Part shown: positions 47,469-55,852 of the stretch, one piece after another
Position numbering within the stretch: position 1 is the first letter of the stretch
Layout: every line of letters starts with the position of its first letter
Assembly: GCA_934169775.1 (NCBI GenBank)
Contig: CAKPOI010000001.1
Coordinates: forward strand, 45,139-109,138
DNA length: 64,000 nt
Reading direction: 5' to 3'
From: an uncultured Clostridia bacterium
GTDB lineage: Bacteria; Bacillota; Clostridia; TANB77; CAG-508
Made by a program: the position numbers and the translations under genes
Notes under the pieces: generated by a model
Told to the model about the DNA's origin: nothing
What the model saw: only the letters and a program-made list of their open reading frames with translations
The model's database searches: none

Positions 47469-47506
47469 AACACAATTGTTGTATAAATGTAATATTGTGT
47501 TTTTTG
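47469..47506 (+). terminator. yabG terminator
   Basis: aacacaat/attgtgtt hairpin followed by a T run. Confidence 0.65.
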
Positions 47507-47621
47507 TTTCTTATAACCCTTGGTGTTAAAGGTTTTCCGCTTTTTTACATTATTTTTATTATTTTGACATATTATGTAAAAGCTGCTATAATTTACCTAT
47601 CTTGAGAGAGTAGGTGATGAT

Positions 47622-47957
47622 ATGATTTGTAAATCAGATATAGCAAATCTTAAAACTGACATCTTTGAGAAAGTGGGTCAAAAGATAATTGTTAAAGGGT
47701 CTTTGGGTAGAAGTAAGGCCTTTGCTAAAGAAGCCACAATTGAAAAAGCATATCCTAATATTTTTGTTGTTAGATATGAAGAAAATAATAGTAATGTAAC
47801 TTATAGTTATACTGATGTTTTGACTAGAACCGTTGAAGTGGAAGTTTTTGATGGTACTTCTTATAGTCCTCTTATTCCTCCTCCAGTGGAGTCAAAAAGA
47901 AAAAAACATATTTTAAATTCATCAGTTAACACACAAATGAATACAGTCGTTGTATAA
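47622..47957 (+). CDS. veg: Veg family protein
   Basis: A 111-residue Veg protein: DIANLKTDIFEKVGQKIIVK, SLGRSKAFAKEATIEKAYPN, FVVRYEENNSNVTYSYTDVL. Veg is a small conserved Firmicutes protein linked to biofilm gene control in Bacillus. It has a longer C-terminal tail than Bacillus Veg. The ATG follows GTAGGTGA. Confidence 0.9.
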   Translation: MICKSDIANLKTDIFEKVGQKIIVKGSLGRSKAFAKEATIEKAYPNIFVVRYEENNSNVTYSYTDVLTRTVEVEVFDGTSYSPLIPPPVESKRKKHILNSSVNTQMNTVVV

Positions 47958-47962
47958 TTTAT

Positions 47963-47994
47963 AGACATACAGGAAACCCTGTATGTCTTTTTTG
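47963..47994 (+). terminator. veg terminator
   Basis: agacatacagg/ccctgtatgtct hairpin followed by T6. Confidence 0.85.
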
Positions 47995-47999
47995 CTTTT

Positions 48000-48278
48000 T
48001 TATTTGTTTAGTTTTTTGTTTTCTTTCATATGACTGTATTTTAGTTTTGTTGCCATACCTCCTCTTATGTGTCTTTCTGCTTTGTTTTCTTCTAATATTT
48101 CTCTTACCTCTTTGGCTAATCCTGGATTTATCTTTTTTAATCTTTCAGATACATCTTTGTGTACTGTACTTTTGCTTATTCCATACTTCTTTGCTGCACC
48201 TCTTACTGTGTCTTTGGATTCTATTATATAATGTGCTAGTTCTACTGCACGTTCTTCTATTGATGATTTTTGCTCCAT
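48000..48278 (-). CDS. spoIIID: Sporulation transcription factor SpoIIID
   Basis: A 92-residue mother-cell regulator: VELAHYIIESKDTVRGAAKK, YGISKSTVHKDVSERLKKIN (helix-turn-helix) and the basic C-terminal helix HIRGGMATKLKYS. It modulates sigma-E and sigma-K regulons, likely including sipL/yunB and yabG nearby. Confidence 0.95.
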   Translation of the reverse strand: MEQKSSIEERAVELAHYIIESKDTVRGAAKKYGISKSTVHKDVSERLKKINPGLAKEVREILEENKAERHIRGGMATKLKYSHMKENKKLNK

Positions 48279-48355
48279 ACAGAAAAACCCCCTATGCGAT
48301 ACTTTTGTTTAATAGTATTCGCTTTTAGGTGGTTTTAGAACTTTTTAATTATGTA

Positions 48356-48400
48356 TGTGGTGTTTTTTGAGTCCGTCCCCAAAAACATCCCCAAAAGCAT
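48356..48400. repeat. GGGGACGG REP-like fragment
   Basis: ttttttgagtccgtccccaa followed by a partial second copy (ccccaaaagcat), then a hairpin aggcaatact/agtattgcct at 48416-48431. Confidence 0.55.
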
Positions 48401-48515
48401 AAACAAGGCAATACTAATTAAAGTATTGCCTGTCTGAATGTTACTTTTTTAAGTCATCTAGTTCAATGTTCATTTAACTACCTTCTTAAAACTTTAAAAT
48501 TTGGTTAATAGTAAA

Positions 48516-49139
48516 TTAGTTACAAAGTTCTGATAAAGATATATATTGATTTTTATTATATTCATCAATACGTATGAAAGTTTTTAATTTTTTAGGGATT
48601 TGATATTCATCATGCCCATTCGTTTTGTAGAAAACATAGTGTTCTTCTAAAAATTTTGGGTTACTATAAGTAAGATAAATAGGAATACTTTCATTACACC
48701 CCAAATTAATTTTTATTAAGTACACATTTGATAAAAAGTTTCCATAATCAGCTTCACAATCAATAAAACGTATTCTTCGAAGAACTTTTACATTATCTTT
48801 CATGGCAGATGGAATAAAAACATCATCAGGAACAACAGTATTACTTCTAATTAACGCATACATACATTGTTCTTCTAGAATTTTCTTTGAAGAATTAATA
48901 CTGTAGGAATTCTTACTTTTTTTTCGTAAAGAAATGTTTTCAAAAAAAAGATCTCTCGCGAATGATTTTTTACTTATTCCTTCAATATTAAAAACAAAAT
49001 CAACGTTTTCATGTCTCTTCTCCTTTTCTAAATAATTGGGAATAGATAGACATAATTGTAATTTGCCTGAAGACTGTTTAGTCTTTATATTTCCCTCCCA
49101 TATCCGTTCACAAACTCCTGAATTAATAAATAATTTCAT
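48516..49139 (-). CDS. Hypothetical accessory protein in the toxin-antitoxin island
   Basis: A 207-residue protein with no recognised family (LQLCLSIPNYLEKEKRHENV, RIRFIDCEADYGNFLSNVYL). A strong AAGGAGG lies 7 bases before the ATG. It holds the only in-frame CGG codon that I found in an uninterrupted gene of this window (49104-49106, Arg 12, context GVCERIWEG). Its codon use looks somewhat less AT-biased than its neighbours, consistent with recent acquisition. A +1 shift at CGG would end the protein after a few codons. Confidence 0.6.
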   Translation of the reverse strand: MKLFINSGVCERIWEGNIKTKQSSGKLQLCLSIPNYLEKEKRHENVDFVFNIEGISKKSFARDLFFENISLRKKSKNSYSINSSKKILEEQCMYALIRSNTVVPDDVFIPSAMKDNVKVLRRIRFIDCEADYGNFLSNVYLIKINLGCNESIPIYLTYSNPKFLEEHYVFYKTNGHDEYQIPKKLKTFIRIDEYNKNQYISLSELCN

Positions 49140-49333
49140 TGCTTTACCTCCTTGTGATTTTACTAAGTTATTAGTTTCATTACAATATAATTATATTGTG
49201 ATAAAAATACCTCCTCATATTTAAGATAACATAATTTTACCATAAAATTATCTATAAATCAATAACTTCCGTTTTTAGAAATAGTTTTACTTTTGTCGCC
49301 AACATGGTAGCAAATAACATTTGAAATTATATA

Positions 49334-49810
49334 TTACTTATTTAATAATATTTTCTTCATCTCAATTATATCATAAAATGGTATTTGCACACCGTCTTTT
49401 GCTAAATCAACCACTCTTAATGCTTTAGTAATTACCTGTTCTTTTATAATTTCTGATATTTCAACATCTCTATTAGAATTTGTATATTTCTTTTCTATGT
49501 AATCTAATGTTGTTGGAAATATATTTTGTATTAAAAAAACAGCCTTTTTTCCTAAAACACTTCCGAAAACAAAATTATATACTGACTTTTTTCCACTTTT
49601 TGCCTTTTTCTTTTCATAAATTTTTTCATACTTTTCATATTTAGTAGAAATTGGAACAAACCATATTATTTCGCTATTTTGTCTATCTTTAAAACAAAAA
49701 TAACACGGTCTCTTATTACCATTTTCTTTATTAACCATTAATCCATAATCTTTAAATACATCAAAAAATTCATCTTTTATAAAGTAAAATTTTCCATCTT
49801 CTATTACCAT
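49334..49810 (-). CDS. Type III toxin-antitoxin endoribonuclease toxin (ToxN/CptN/TenpN-like)
   Basis: A 158-residue protein resembling type III TA toxins: GKFYFIKDEFFDVFKDYGLM, KRPCYFCFKDRQNSEIIWFV, PISTKYEKYEKIYEKKKAK, VFGSVLGKKAVFLIQNIFPT. These cleave RNA and are held inactive by small repeat RNA. The gene is preceded by a hairpin terminator and two ~46-nt RNA repeats in the expected order. Subfamily (CptN versus TenpN) is not certain. Confidence 0.78.
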   Translation of the reverse strand: MVIEDGKFYFIKDEFFDVFKDYGLMVNKENGNKRPCYFCFKDRQNSEIIWFVPISTKYEKYEKIYEKKKAKSGKKSVYNFVFGSVLGKKAVFLIQNIFPTTLDYIEKKYTNSNRDVEISEIIKEQVITKALRVVDLAKDGVQIPFYDIIEMKKILLNK

Positions 49811-49832
49811 TTTTGCTCCATCTCCTCTTTAC

Positions 49833-49870
49833 GAAAATATGGGATCTACTTTTATAGACCCCATATTTAA
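49833..49870 (-). terminator. Terminator between antitoxin RNA and toxin gene
   Basis: Minus-strand aatatggggtct/agatcccatatt hairpin followed by tttt; in type III TA loci this attenuator sets the RNA-to-toxin ratio. Confidence 0.8.
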
Positions 49871-49887
49871 CTATAATTAACATTTTT

Positions 49888-49980
49888 CCACCTGCACATT
49901 TATATCTCGCAAGCAGGGTTGCGGCTCACATTTTCTCACCTATACATTTATTTCGCCAATAGGGTGGCGACTCACATTTT
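49888..49980 (-). ncRNA. Type III antitoxin RNA with two tandem repeats
   Basis: Two repeats: 49935-49980 (46 nt) and 49888-49934 (47 nt). Both start aaaatgtgag[t/c]cgc, hold an internal stem (gtcgcca/tggcga-like; gccgcaa/ttgcga) and share aaatgt.[t/c]aggtg. Repeat size and internal stem fit pseudoknot-forming antitoxins. Covariation between the two stems (cgcca/ggcg versus cgcaa/tgcg) supports structure. Confidence 0.8.
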
Positions 49981-50019
49981 AATTATAGCAGATATTAAAT
50001 ATCTACTACTATTATATTC

Positions 50020-50048
50020 ATTATACAAACTTTTTATTAAAATATCAA
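50020..50048 (-). promoter_or_regulatory. Antitoxin RNA promoter
   Basis: Minus-strand TTGATA, 17 bp, TATAAT; initiates just before the first repeat. Confidence 0.8.
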
Positions 50049-50102
50049 GACTTTTTATTAAATTTTTTAATAAAAAATAATTTTTGGAGACAACTAAAAG
50101 AT

Positions 50103-50387
50103 ATGGTTGATTTCTCTTTTGTTTATGATGAATTAAAAGATAAATATTCATCAACAATGGGAAGAAATGCAGAAGATGTAATAAGAATGTTTAAATATCT
50201 TCTACTTGAAAATTACTATAAACTATCTGATAGAGATTTAATTGCAAGAACTAAAACAGTAGAAATAGCATTAGAAAAAGGTGTAATTGAAGTAAAAAAT
50301 AAAATGAGGAAAAAATGCAAAATAATGGATAGATATATCCATAAATTTTGTGATTTCTTTAATTTGAATAAAAAAATAGTGAATTAG
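50103..50387 (+). pseudogene. IS1182-like transposase fragment
   Basis: A 94-residue open frame whose first part (MVDFSFVYDELKDKYSSTMG, RMFKYLLLENYYKLSDRDLI) is the N-terminal DUF772-type region of IS1182-family transposases, where the first conserved Gly-Arg is kept as GRN. It then joins an unrelated-looking Lys-rich stretch and stops; the catalytic domain is missing. It marks the border of the TA island. Confidence 0.65.
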
Positions 50388-50417
50388 AAAAATTATTTTC
50401 CAATTCACTATTTTTTT
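50375..50417 (+). terminator. Terminator after the transposase remnant
   Basis: aatagtgaatt/aattcactatt hairpin followed by T7. Confidence 0.75.
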
Positions 50418-50475
50418 GAGAGCTTTTGGGGCTACTTTTTCAGCAGCCTCCTATTCGAACTAATCTTTTTTATTA

Positions 50476-51588
50476 TTATTGAAATTTTGTTATGTCTTCA
50501 ATTTTAGCTGCAAAATATGGATTATCTTTTCCTTCTTCTTTTAAGAATATTGCAAATGTATTGTCAATAGCAAATTCTCTAATCGCTTCAGGCATTAATG
50601 CCATTTTATCTACCATCATTCCGGCTTCACTTCTGATTTTTCCACCTTTCTTGTCTAAATCAAATTTTATAGTTTGTAATGCTTTTTCTATAATATAGCT
50701 GTTACCATTAGAAAAGAAAAATGGTTCATTTTCAACTTCTGTTATTTCTTTTTTCTCATTTATTTTTATATTAGGAATTTTTAATTCTTCTTCTTCTTCT
50801 AATCCTTTATTTCCATCATAATTTGATTCTTGCTGTTTTATATTTTGGTATATTTCACTAAATGTTTTTCCATTTGGATTTTTGCAAAGAATTACTTCAT
50901 CCTCTTGTTTCGTTTGTAATTTTATTGCAAAATCGTCTTTTGAATTATAATATAAAACTTCTACTTGATTTCTTAATTCTGCATTTTTATTATCTTTTTT
51001 TATTCCAAAATATTTTACATTTTCATATTTTCCAAAATTTCCATCTTCTAATTCTGCAAATTCTTTTTTAAATTGAAATTCTTTTTTTAGCATTACATAT
51101 AAAAAGTAATCTTCTTTACTTTTTTTGTTCCAATCAAATCCATCTAATATTTCACTTTTTTCATTAAATTTTTCTTTTATTGCTTTTTCTATTTCTTCTT
51201 TTAATTGTATTGATGGTGTTCCTACTTTTTTATAATAATATTGCTCTGATATATCTTTTGTTGTAAATGTTTCTTCATTTAAATTTTTTACTATTTGTTT
51301 TTGTGGAGTAAATGTTATGTCTTGTTTAGCTAAATCATTTTTTAAGTCATTCCATATTAATTGGAATGTGCCACACCATATTGTGTTATTTTGTATCTCA
51401 TCTTTTAATGTTAATGCTGTTTTTATTTCATTATTGCTGTTAAATGAGTGTTCTTTTGGACTTTCTTTTCCTTCTTCACTTTGTTTTTTGTTTTTTACTG
51501 CAAATACTATTCCACAAATTATGATTGCTAATATTAATATTACTCCTACTATTTTCATTGTTTTTTTCATAAACATTCCACCTTTCAT
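50476..51588 (-). CDS. Membrane-anchored protein with weak serpin-like features
   Basis: A 370-residue protein: N-terminal anchor (MKIVGVILILAIIICGIVFA), Lys/Glu-rich linker, then an extracellular domain. The fragment SYIIEKALQTIKFDLDKKGG and the C-terminal NTFAIFLKEEGKDNPYFAAKI recall the serpin hinge region and C-terminal beta strands, and IWCGTFQLIWNDLKND recalls an N-terminal serpin helix. The inhibitory hinge alanines are absent (KIRSEAG), so it would be a non-inhibitory relative at best. The family is not secure. Confidence 0.5.
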   Translation of the reverse strand: MKGGMFMKKTMKIVGVILILAIIICGIVFAVKNKKQSEEGKESPKEHSFNSNNEIKTALTLKDEIQNNTIWCGTFQLIWNDLKNDLAKQDITFTPQKQIVKNLNEETFTTKDISEQYYYKKVGTPSIQLKEEIEKAIKEKFNEKSEILDGFDWNKKSKEDYFLYVMLKKEFQFKKEFAELEDGNFGKYENVKYFGIKKDNKNAELRNQVEVLYYNSKDDFAIKLQTKQEDEVILCKNPNGKTFSEIYQNIKQQESNYDGNKGLEEEEELKIPNIKINEKKEITEVENEPFFFSNGNSYIIEKALQTIKFDLDKKGGKIRSEAGMMVDKMALMPEAIREFAIDNTFAIFLKEEGKDNPYFAAKIEDITKFQ

Positions 51589-51596
51589 TTATTTAT

Positions 51597-51745
51597 ATAG
51601 AACCAAAGCGGACATTAATAACATTGGCACTTATTAGAGCATTTTAAAGTCCGCGTCTTTGTTCGTGCGCGAAATTTGCAAAGCAAATTTCTGTGCAGTG
51701 TAATTTGATATATTATGAAAGCTACTTAGCTTTCGTAATATATGA
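51597..51745. repeat. R1 hairpin repeat
   Basis: Unit with gaaccaaagcggacattaat, aaagtccgcgtctttgttcg, gaaatttgcaaagcaaattt, then a stem tattatgaaagct/agctttcgtaata that could end the minus-strand gene remnant. Confidence 0.7.
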
Positions 51746-53284
51746 AACAATATTCCCTATGTTTTCTTCTTCATAACTAGCTTTTTTTGTATTTTGAATT
51801 TTTAGACTTATTTCTTTTAATTCTGATGATTATATATTATCTAATTTTTTCAATCTGCTTTCAGATATTTTTACATTTGACATGTTTTTATTATATGTTT
51901 CTAAATCAAATCCAATAAATTTTAAGTTTTCTTTATATCTGCTTTTTAATTTGTCTGCTATTTGTATTCCTTCTGGATCTATGTCTCCTGAATAACATAT
52001 TTTGTAACCTTGTTTTACATACATGTCTAATAAAATTAACCCTGATAATTTTACTTGACCATATGTGCAAACTAATGGAAAATCTTTTTTGTTACATCTT
52101 TCAGCAACTTCCATAAATACTGTTGGATTTTCCATAACTATTATTTCTTTGTATTTTGTTGGTTTTGCTAAATATGCAATATTTGATAAATTATATAAAT
52201 TTAAATATATTGGTTCATTTTTTTTTGCAAATTCTTTTAGTCCTTGATGTTCTATATATTCATTTTTTTCATTTTTTATAAATCCTATTGCATTTTTGCA
52301 CAATATCATATTTGATACATCATCTATAAGCAGATTATGTTTATAGTATATTTCTGCTAGTTCTTCAATACTTTTTGGATATCTTGTTTCTTCTATATAA
52401 CATATTAACATTATAAATATTTTTCCGCAAGTACTATTTTTGTCAAAGCCATGTGGGTTTCCTGTTATATTGCTTGCAAATACTGGTATTCGTGTTTTTT
52501 CTATTGGTAAATTATTTATTCCGTTACATGCATCTTTTAATTCTTTATATAGTCCTTTATAATTTTTGTTATAATATTTTTTTAGGTTGTAATATATATG
52601 ATTTTTGCTTTCTATTATTTCTTTTAGTTTACTATAGATTGTGGTTTCTTTGTTTTCTTCTAGTATTTGTTTAAAAAAATTGTTTAGCTCATTTTCATAA
52701 TTTTCTTTGTTTTCTTTTTTTCTTATTATTGATTTTTTGTATTCTTCTTGTGTTTCTTTTTGTTTTAATTCTTCATTTAGTTCTACTATTTGTTTTTCAA
52801 TTTCTGCTTGTTCTTCTTTTTTCTTCCATAATTCATTTGATTTTAGTTCTTTTTCTTTAAATTTCGCTATTTGTAATTCCTTTTCTAACTCTTGTTTTTT
52901 GTTTTCTTGTTCTTCTAATGTTTCTTCTGCCTTTTTTAATTTGTCTATTACTTCTTTAGCTTCTTTCTGTGTTTTTATATATCTTTTTTGTATTGAATCA
53001 TAGTTTTTAGCTTTATCATATAGCATTCTTTTATTATAATTATCATATGGTGTCATAACCTGTTTTAATGACTTATTGCTTATTTCCAACATTTCTAATT
53101 GTTCTTTAGTTTTGTTCATATTTTCTATTGATTCTGATACTGCTTTTAAATCTTCGTCTGATAATCCTCTTAAACTATTTGACATTATTTCTGTTATTAT
53201 TGATGGTTTAAATCCGTCTTTTGATAATTTTGGTGTTCTTATTTCTATTAATAATTTTATCAATTCTTGATATTCTGTGCTTGT
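51722..53284 (-). pseudogene. Wadjet-like remnant: JetC (TIGR02680) fragment fused to JetD-like (TIGR02679) domain, truncated
   Basis: The frame opens directly after a stop at 53285 with TSTEYQELIKLLIEIRTPKL, SNSLRGLSDEDLKAVSESIE and MTPYDNYNKRMLYDKAKNYD, an internal piece of the SMC-like Wadjet ATPase, runs through a long coiled coil, and becomes IPVFASNITGNPHGFDKNST ... VMENPTVFMEVAER ... VCTYGQVKLSGLILLDMY ... YSGDIDPEGIQIADKLKSRY, the DUF2399/Toprim-like end of a TIGR02679 protein. A TAA at 51830-51832 cuts the last ~35 codons, which remain readable to 51722. It appears to be an internal-deletion fusion of two neighbouring cassette genes. No JetA/JetB genes are seen. Confidence 0.7.
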
Positions 53285-53318
53285 TTAAAATCCAAATATA
53301 TTGTCATTTACAAGTTTT

Positions 53319-53390
53319 TCATAACTTATCTTTTAAAGCTTTTAAACCTTCTCTTCTTATTTTTTCTAATTCTCTTACTGTTACAGCCAT
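53319..53390 (-). pseudogene. 23-codon stub of a small protein
   Basis: GGAGGTG 7 bases upstream of an ATG leads MAVTVRELEKIRREGLKALK and stops after three more codons. The good ribosome binding site and sudden stop next to the Wadjet remnant suggest that it is the truncated start of a neighbouring gene. Confidence 0.4.
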
Positions 53391-53569
53391 TTTAAATCAC
53401 CTCCATAATAAATTGTGCTGGATTTATTACTTTAGCATTATTATCTCCCTCTTTCTATTCTATTTTATTATATTATATTATAAAAATAAAGATTTTTTCT
53501 AAATTTACCAAAATAGAGTAGTTTTTACAAGTATTTTATACTTATATTAACCACTCTATTTATATCATT

Positions 53570-55567
53570 CTATACTCTTACTTTTTCATTAACTAACTCA
53601 CAAATTAAATCTGCTGTTTTCTCAACTCCAAGAACATCACTATTAATGCAAATATCATAGTTGGAATGATTGTTCCATTCTTTTCCTGTATAATATTTGT
53701 AATGATTTGCTCTTAGCTTATCAATTCTTTTGATTTCTTTTTCAGCATTTTTTTGTTCTAGATTGTAATATGTTGTTGCTCTTTTTATTTTGTTTGGTAT
53801 ATCACTATAAATAAAGACTTTAATAACATCATCTCTGTCTTGTAAAATGTAGTCTGCACATCTTCCAACTATTACACATGATTCTTTTTGCGCTACTTCT
53901 TTTATCATTTCAGATTCTTTTATAAATAGTTCATCACTATTATTTGTTCCTGAATAATATCCGCTGTTTAAAGCTGCTAAGGCATCTCTTTTTTGTTCAT
54001 TGTTTTCTATGTATTCTTGTGATAATCCTGTTTCTTCTGCTACTTTGATTATAAATTCTTTATCATATACTTTTATACCTAGTTTTTCTGCAATTAGTTT
54101 ACCAACATATCTTCCACCAGAAGCATATTCTCTTGCTATTGTTATAACTACATGTTTATCCATTTTTGCTTCTATATTATTGTTTTCTTTTAATTCTTTT
54201 TGTTTAGCATTTCCTGTTTTTAAATTCTTTACTTCTTTTACTAAAAATATTGAAGCTAATATAAATGCTAATCCATCTGCAAATGGTCCTGCAAATAATA
54301 CACCTTTTAACCCAAAGAAATGACTAAATATTATCATTGCTGGTATTAAAAATGCTATTTGTCTTGATATTGATAATATAGCACTTTTTATGCTCTTTCC
54401 AATTGCTTGGAAAAATATTCCTGATGGTATTTGTATTCCATTACATATACATAACATTAAATATGTTCTAAATGTTAAACATGCAAATTCTATGTAATTT
54501 TCATCTCCGCTTCCAAATATTGCTATTAATTTATCTGGTATTGCTTGGAATAATATAAATGCAAATGTACTTATTATAACACTTGTTCCTAATACTATTT
54601 TTAAAGTTTTCTTAACTCTATCAAATTTTCCAGCACCATAGTTATATCCAAATATTGGCTGAGCTCCTGCTGCTATTCCTATTATAATACTGTTTAATAT
54701 TTGGCTTATTTTCATTACTATTCCTAATACTGTAATTGGTATTTCTGAACCAAATTTTGATTCCATTCCATATTTTCCAAGTAAATTGTTTTCTGCCGCC
54801 ATTACAAATACTATGCTCATTTGTGTAATAAAACTGCTTATTCCTAGCATTGCAACATTTTTTACTATACTTGCTTTTAATTTTAATGATTCTTTGCTTA
54901 TTTTGATTGATTTGAATTTTTTAATGTATATTACATTTAATATAAATGTTGCTATTTGGCTTATTACTGTAGCTATTGCTGCTCCTTCAACTCCCATTTT
55001 AAATACAAATATAAATATTGGATCTAATATTGTATTTAATATTGCTCCTGTAAGCATTGATGTCATTGAATATTTTGGACTACCATCTGCTCTTATTATT
55101 GAGTTTAATGTTGTTCCTATCATTGAAAATGGTAAACCTATTGCTATTATTGAACCATATTTTAATGCATATTCTCTTAATGTTTCTGTGCATCCAAACA
55201 TTGTTAATAGTTGTGGTAAAAATATTAATGTTATTGCACAAAATATTATTGATACTATTGATGATATTGCTACTGCATTTCCTACACCTTTTGCTGCTTC
55301 TTCTTTTTTCTTTTCTCCAAGTTTTAAGCTTAAATATGCTGATGCTCCATCTCCAAACATTAATGATAATGCTAATCCTATCATTGTTAATGGGAATACT
55401 ACATTTGTTGCTCCATTTCCTATGTATCCTACTCCCCAACCAATAAATATTTGGTCGATTATGTTATACAATGAATTTACTAATAATGATATTATACATG
55501 GTATTGAAAATTTTCTTATTAATTTTCCTATTTTTTCTGTTCCTAATATGTTTTCTTCTTTTTCCAT
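53570..55567 (-). CDS. MATE-family transporter fused to cytidylate-kinase-like domain
   Basis: About 665 residues. The first ~440 form a 12-TM MATE multidrug/Na+ antiporter (GKLIRKFSIPCIISLLVNSL, GDGASAYLSLKLGEKKKEEA, INSIIIGIAAGAQPIFGYNYG-like region, GIQIPSGIFFQAIGK). After a short linker the last ~205 residues are a cytidylate-kinase-2-like domain (HVVITIAREYASGGRYVGKL, VYDKEFIIKVAEETGLS, CVIVGRCADYILQ). ATG 55567 is chosen: AAGGAG lies 6 bases upstream and it begins MEKEENILG; the frame continues upstream through repeat DNA. The role of the kinase domain is unknown. Confidence 0.85.
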   Translation of the reverse strand: MEKEENILGTEKIGKLIRKFSIPCIISLLVNSLYNIIDQIFIGWGVGYIGNGATNVVFPLTMIGLALSLMFGDGASAYLSLKLGEKKKEEAAKGVGNAVAISSIVSIIFCAITLIFLPQLLTMFGCTETLREYALKYGSIIAIGLPFSMIGTTLNSIIRADGSPKYSMTSMLTGAILNTILDPIFIFVFKMGVEGAAIATVISQIATFILNVIYIKKFKSIKISKESLKLKASIVKNVAMLGISSFITQMSIVFVMAAENNLLGKYGMESKFGSEIPITVLGIVMKISQILNSIIIGIAAGAQPIFGYNYGAGKFDRVKKTLKIVLGTSVIISTFAFILFQAIPDKLIAIFGSGDENYIEFACLTFRTYLMLCICNGIQIPSGIFFQAIGKSIKSAILSISRQIAFLIPAMIIFSHFFGLKGVLFAGPFADGLAFILASIFLVKEVKNLKTGNAKQKELKENNNIEAKMDKHVVITIAREYASGGRYVGKLIAEKLGIKVYDKEFIIKVAEETGLSQEYIENNEQKRDALAALNSGYYSGTNNSDELFIKESEMIKEVAQKESCVIVGRCADYILQDRDDVIKVFIYSDIPNKIKRATTYYNLEQKNAEKEIKRIDKLRANHYKYYTGKEWNNHSNYDICINSDVLGVEKTADLICELVNEKVRV

Positions 55568-55599
55568 TTTTTCTCCTTCCTTATTTTTAATTTTAGTTA

Positions 55600-55712
55600 G
55601 AAAAGAATTAAATTTTGGCAAGTCAACTTGCATTTAAAAGGCACGGTCACATACTATGTGTATGTAATTGCATTTTAAATGTAAGTCAATGCAGCCAAAA
55701 TCGTAATTATTT
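55600..55712. repeat. R3 hairpin repeat upstream of the MATE-kinase gene
   Basis: agaattaaattttggcaagt, hairpin acatactatgtgtatgt, outer pair acttgcatttaaaa/ttttaaatgtaagt; matches the unit at 43455-43575 at most positions. Confidence 0.65.
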
Positions 55713-55852
55713 TTTAACTATAAAGTCATAAATGAGGTTGGAAAGTTATACAACATAACTTTCACAACCTTCTTTATCTAAAATATAAATATTTAATTAA
55801 AACTATATAGCAATATTGCATGGCAACATCTATATATTATACAAAATTTTTT

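Noticed and set aside
49888..49980. CRISPR array
   Set aside because: There are only two contiguous imperfect repeats without spacers; context identifies a type III antitoxin RNA. No CRISPR array was seen anywhere in the window.
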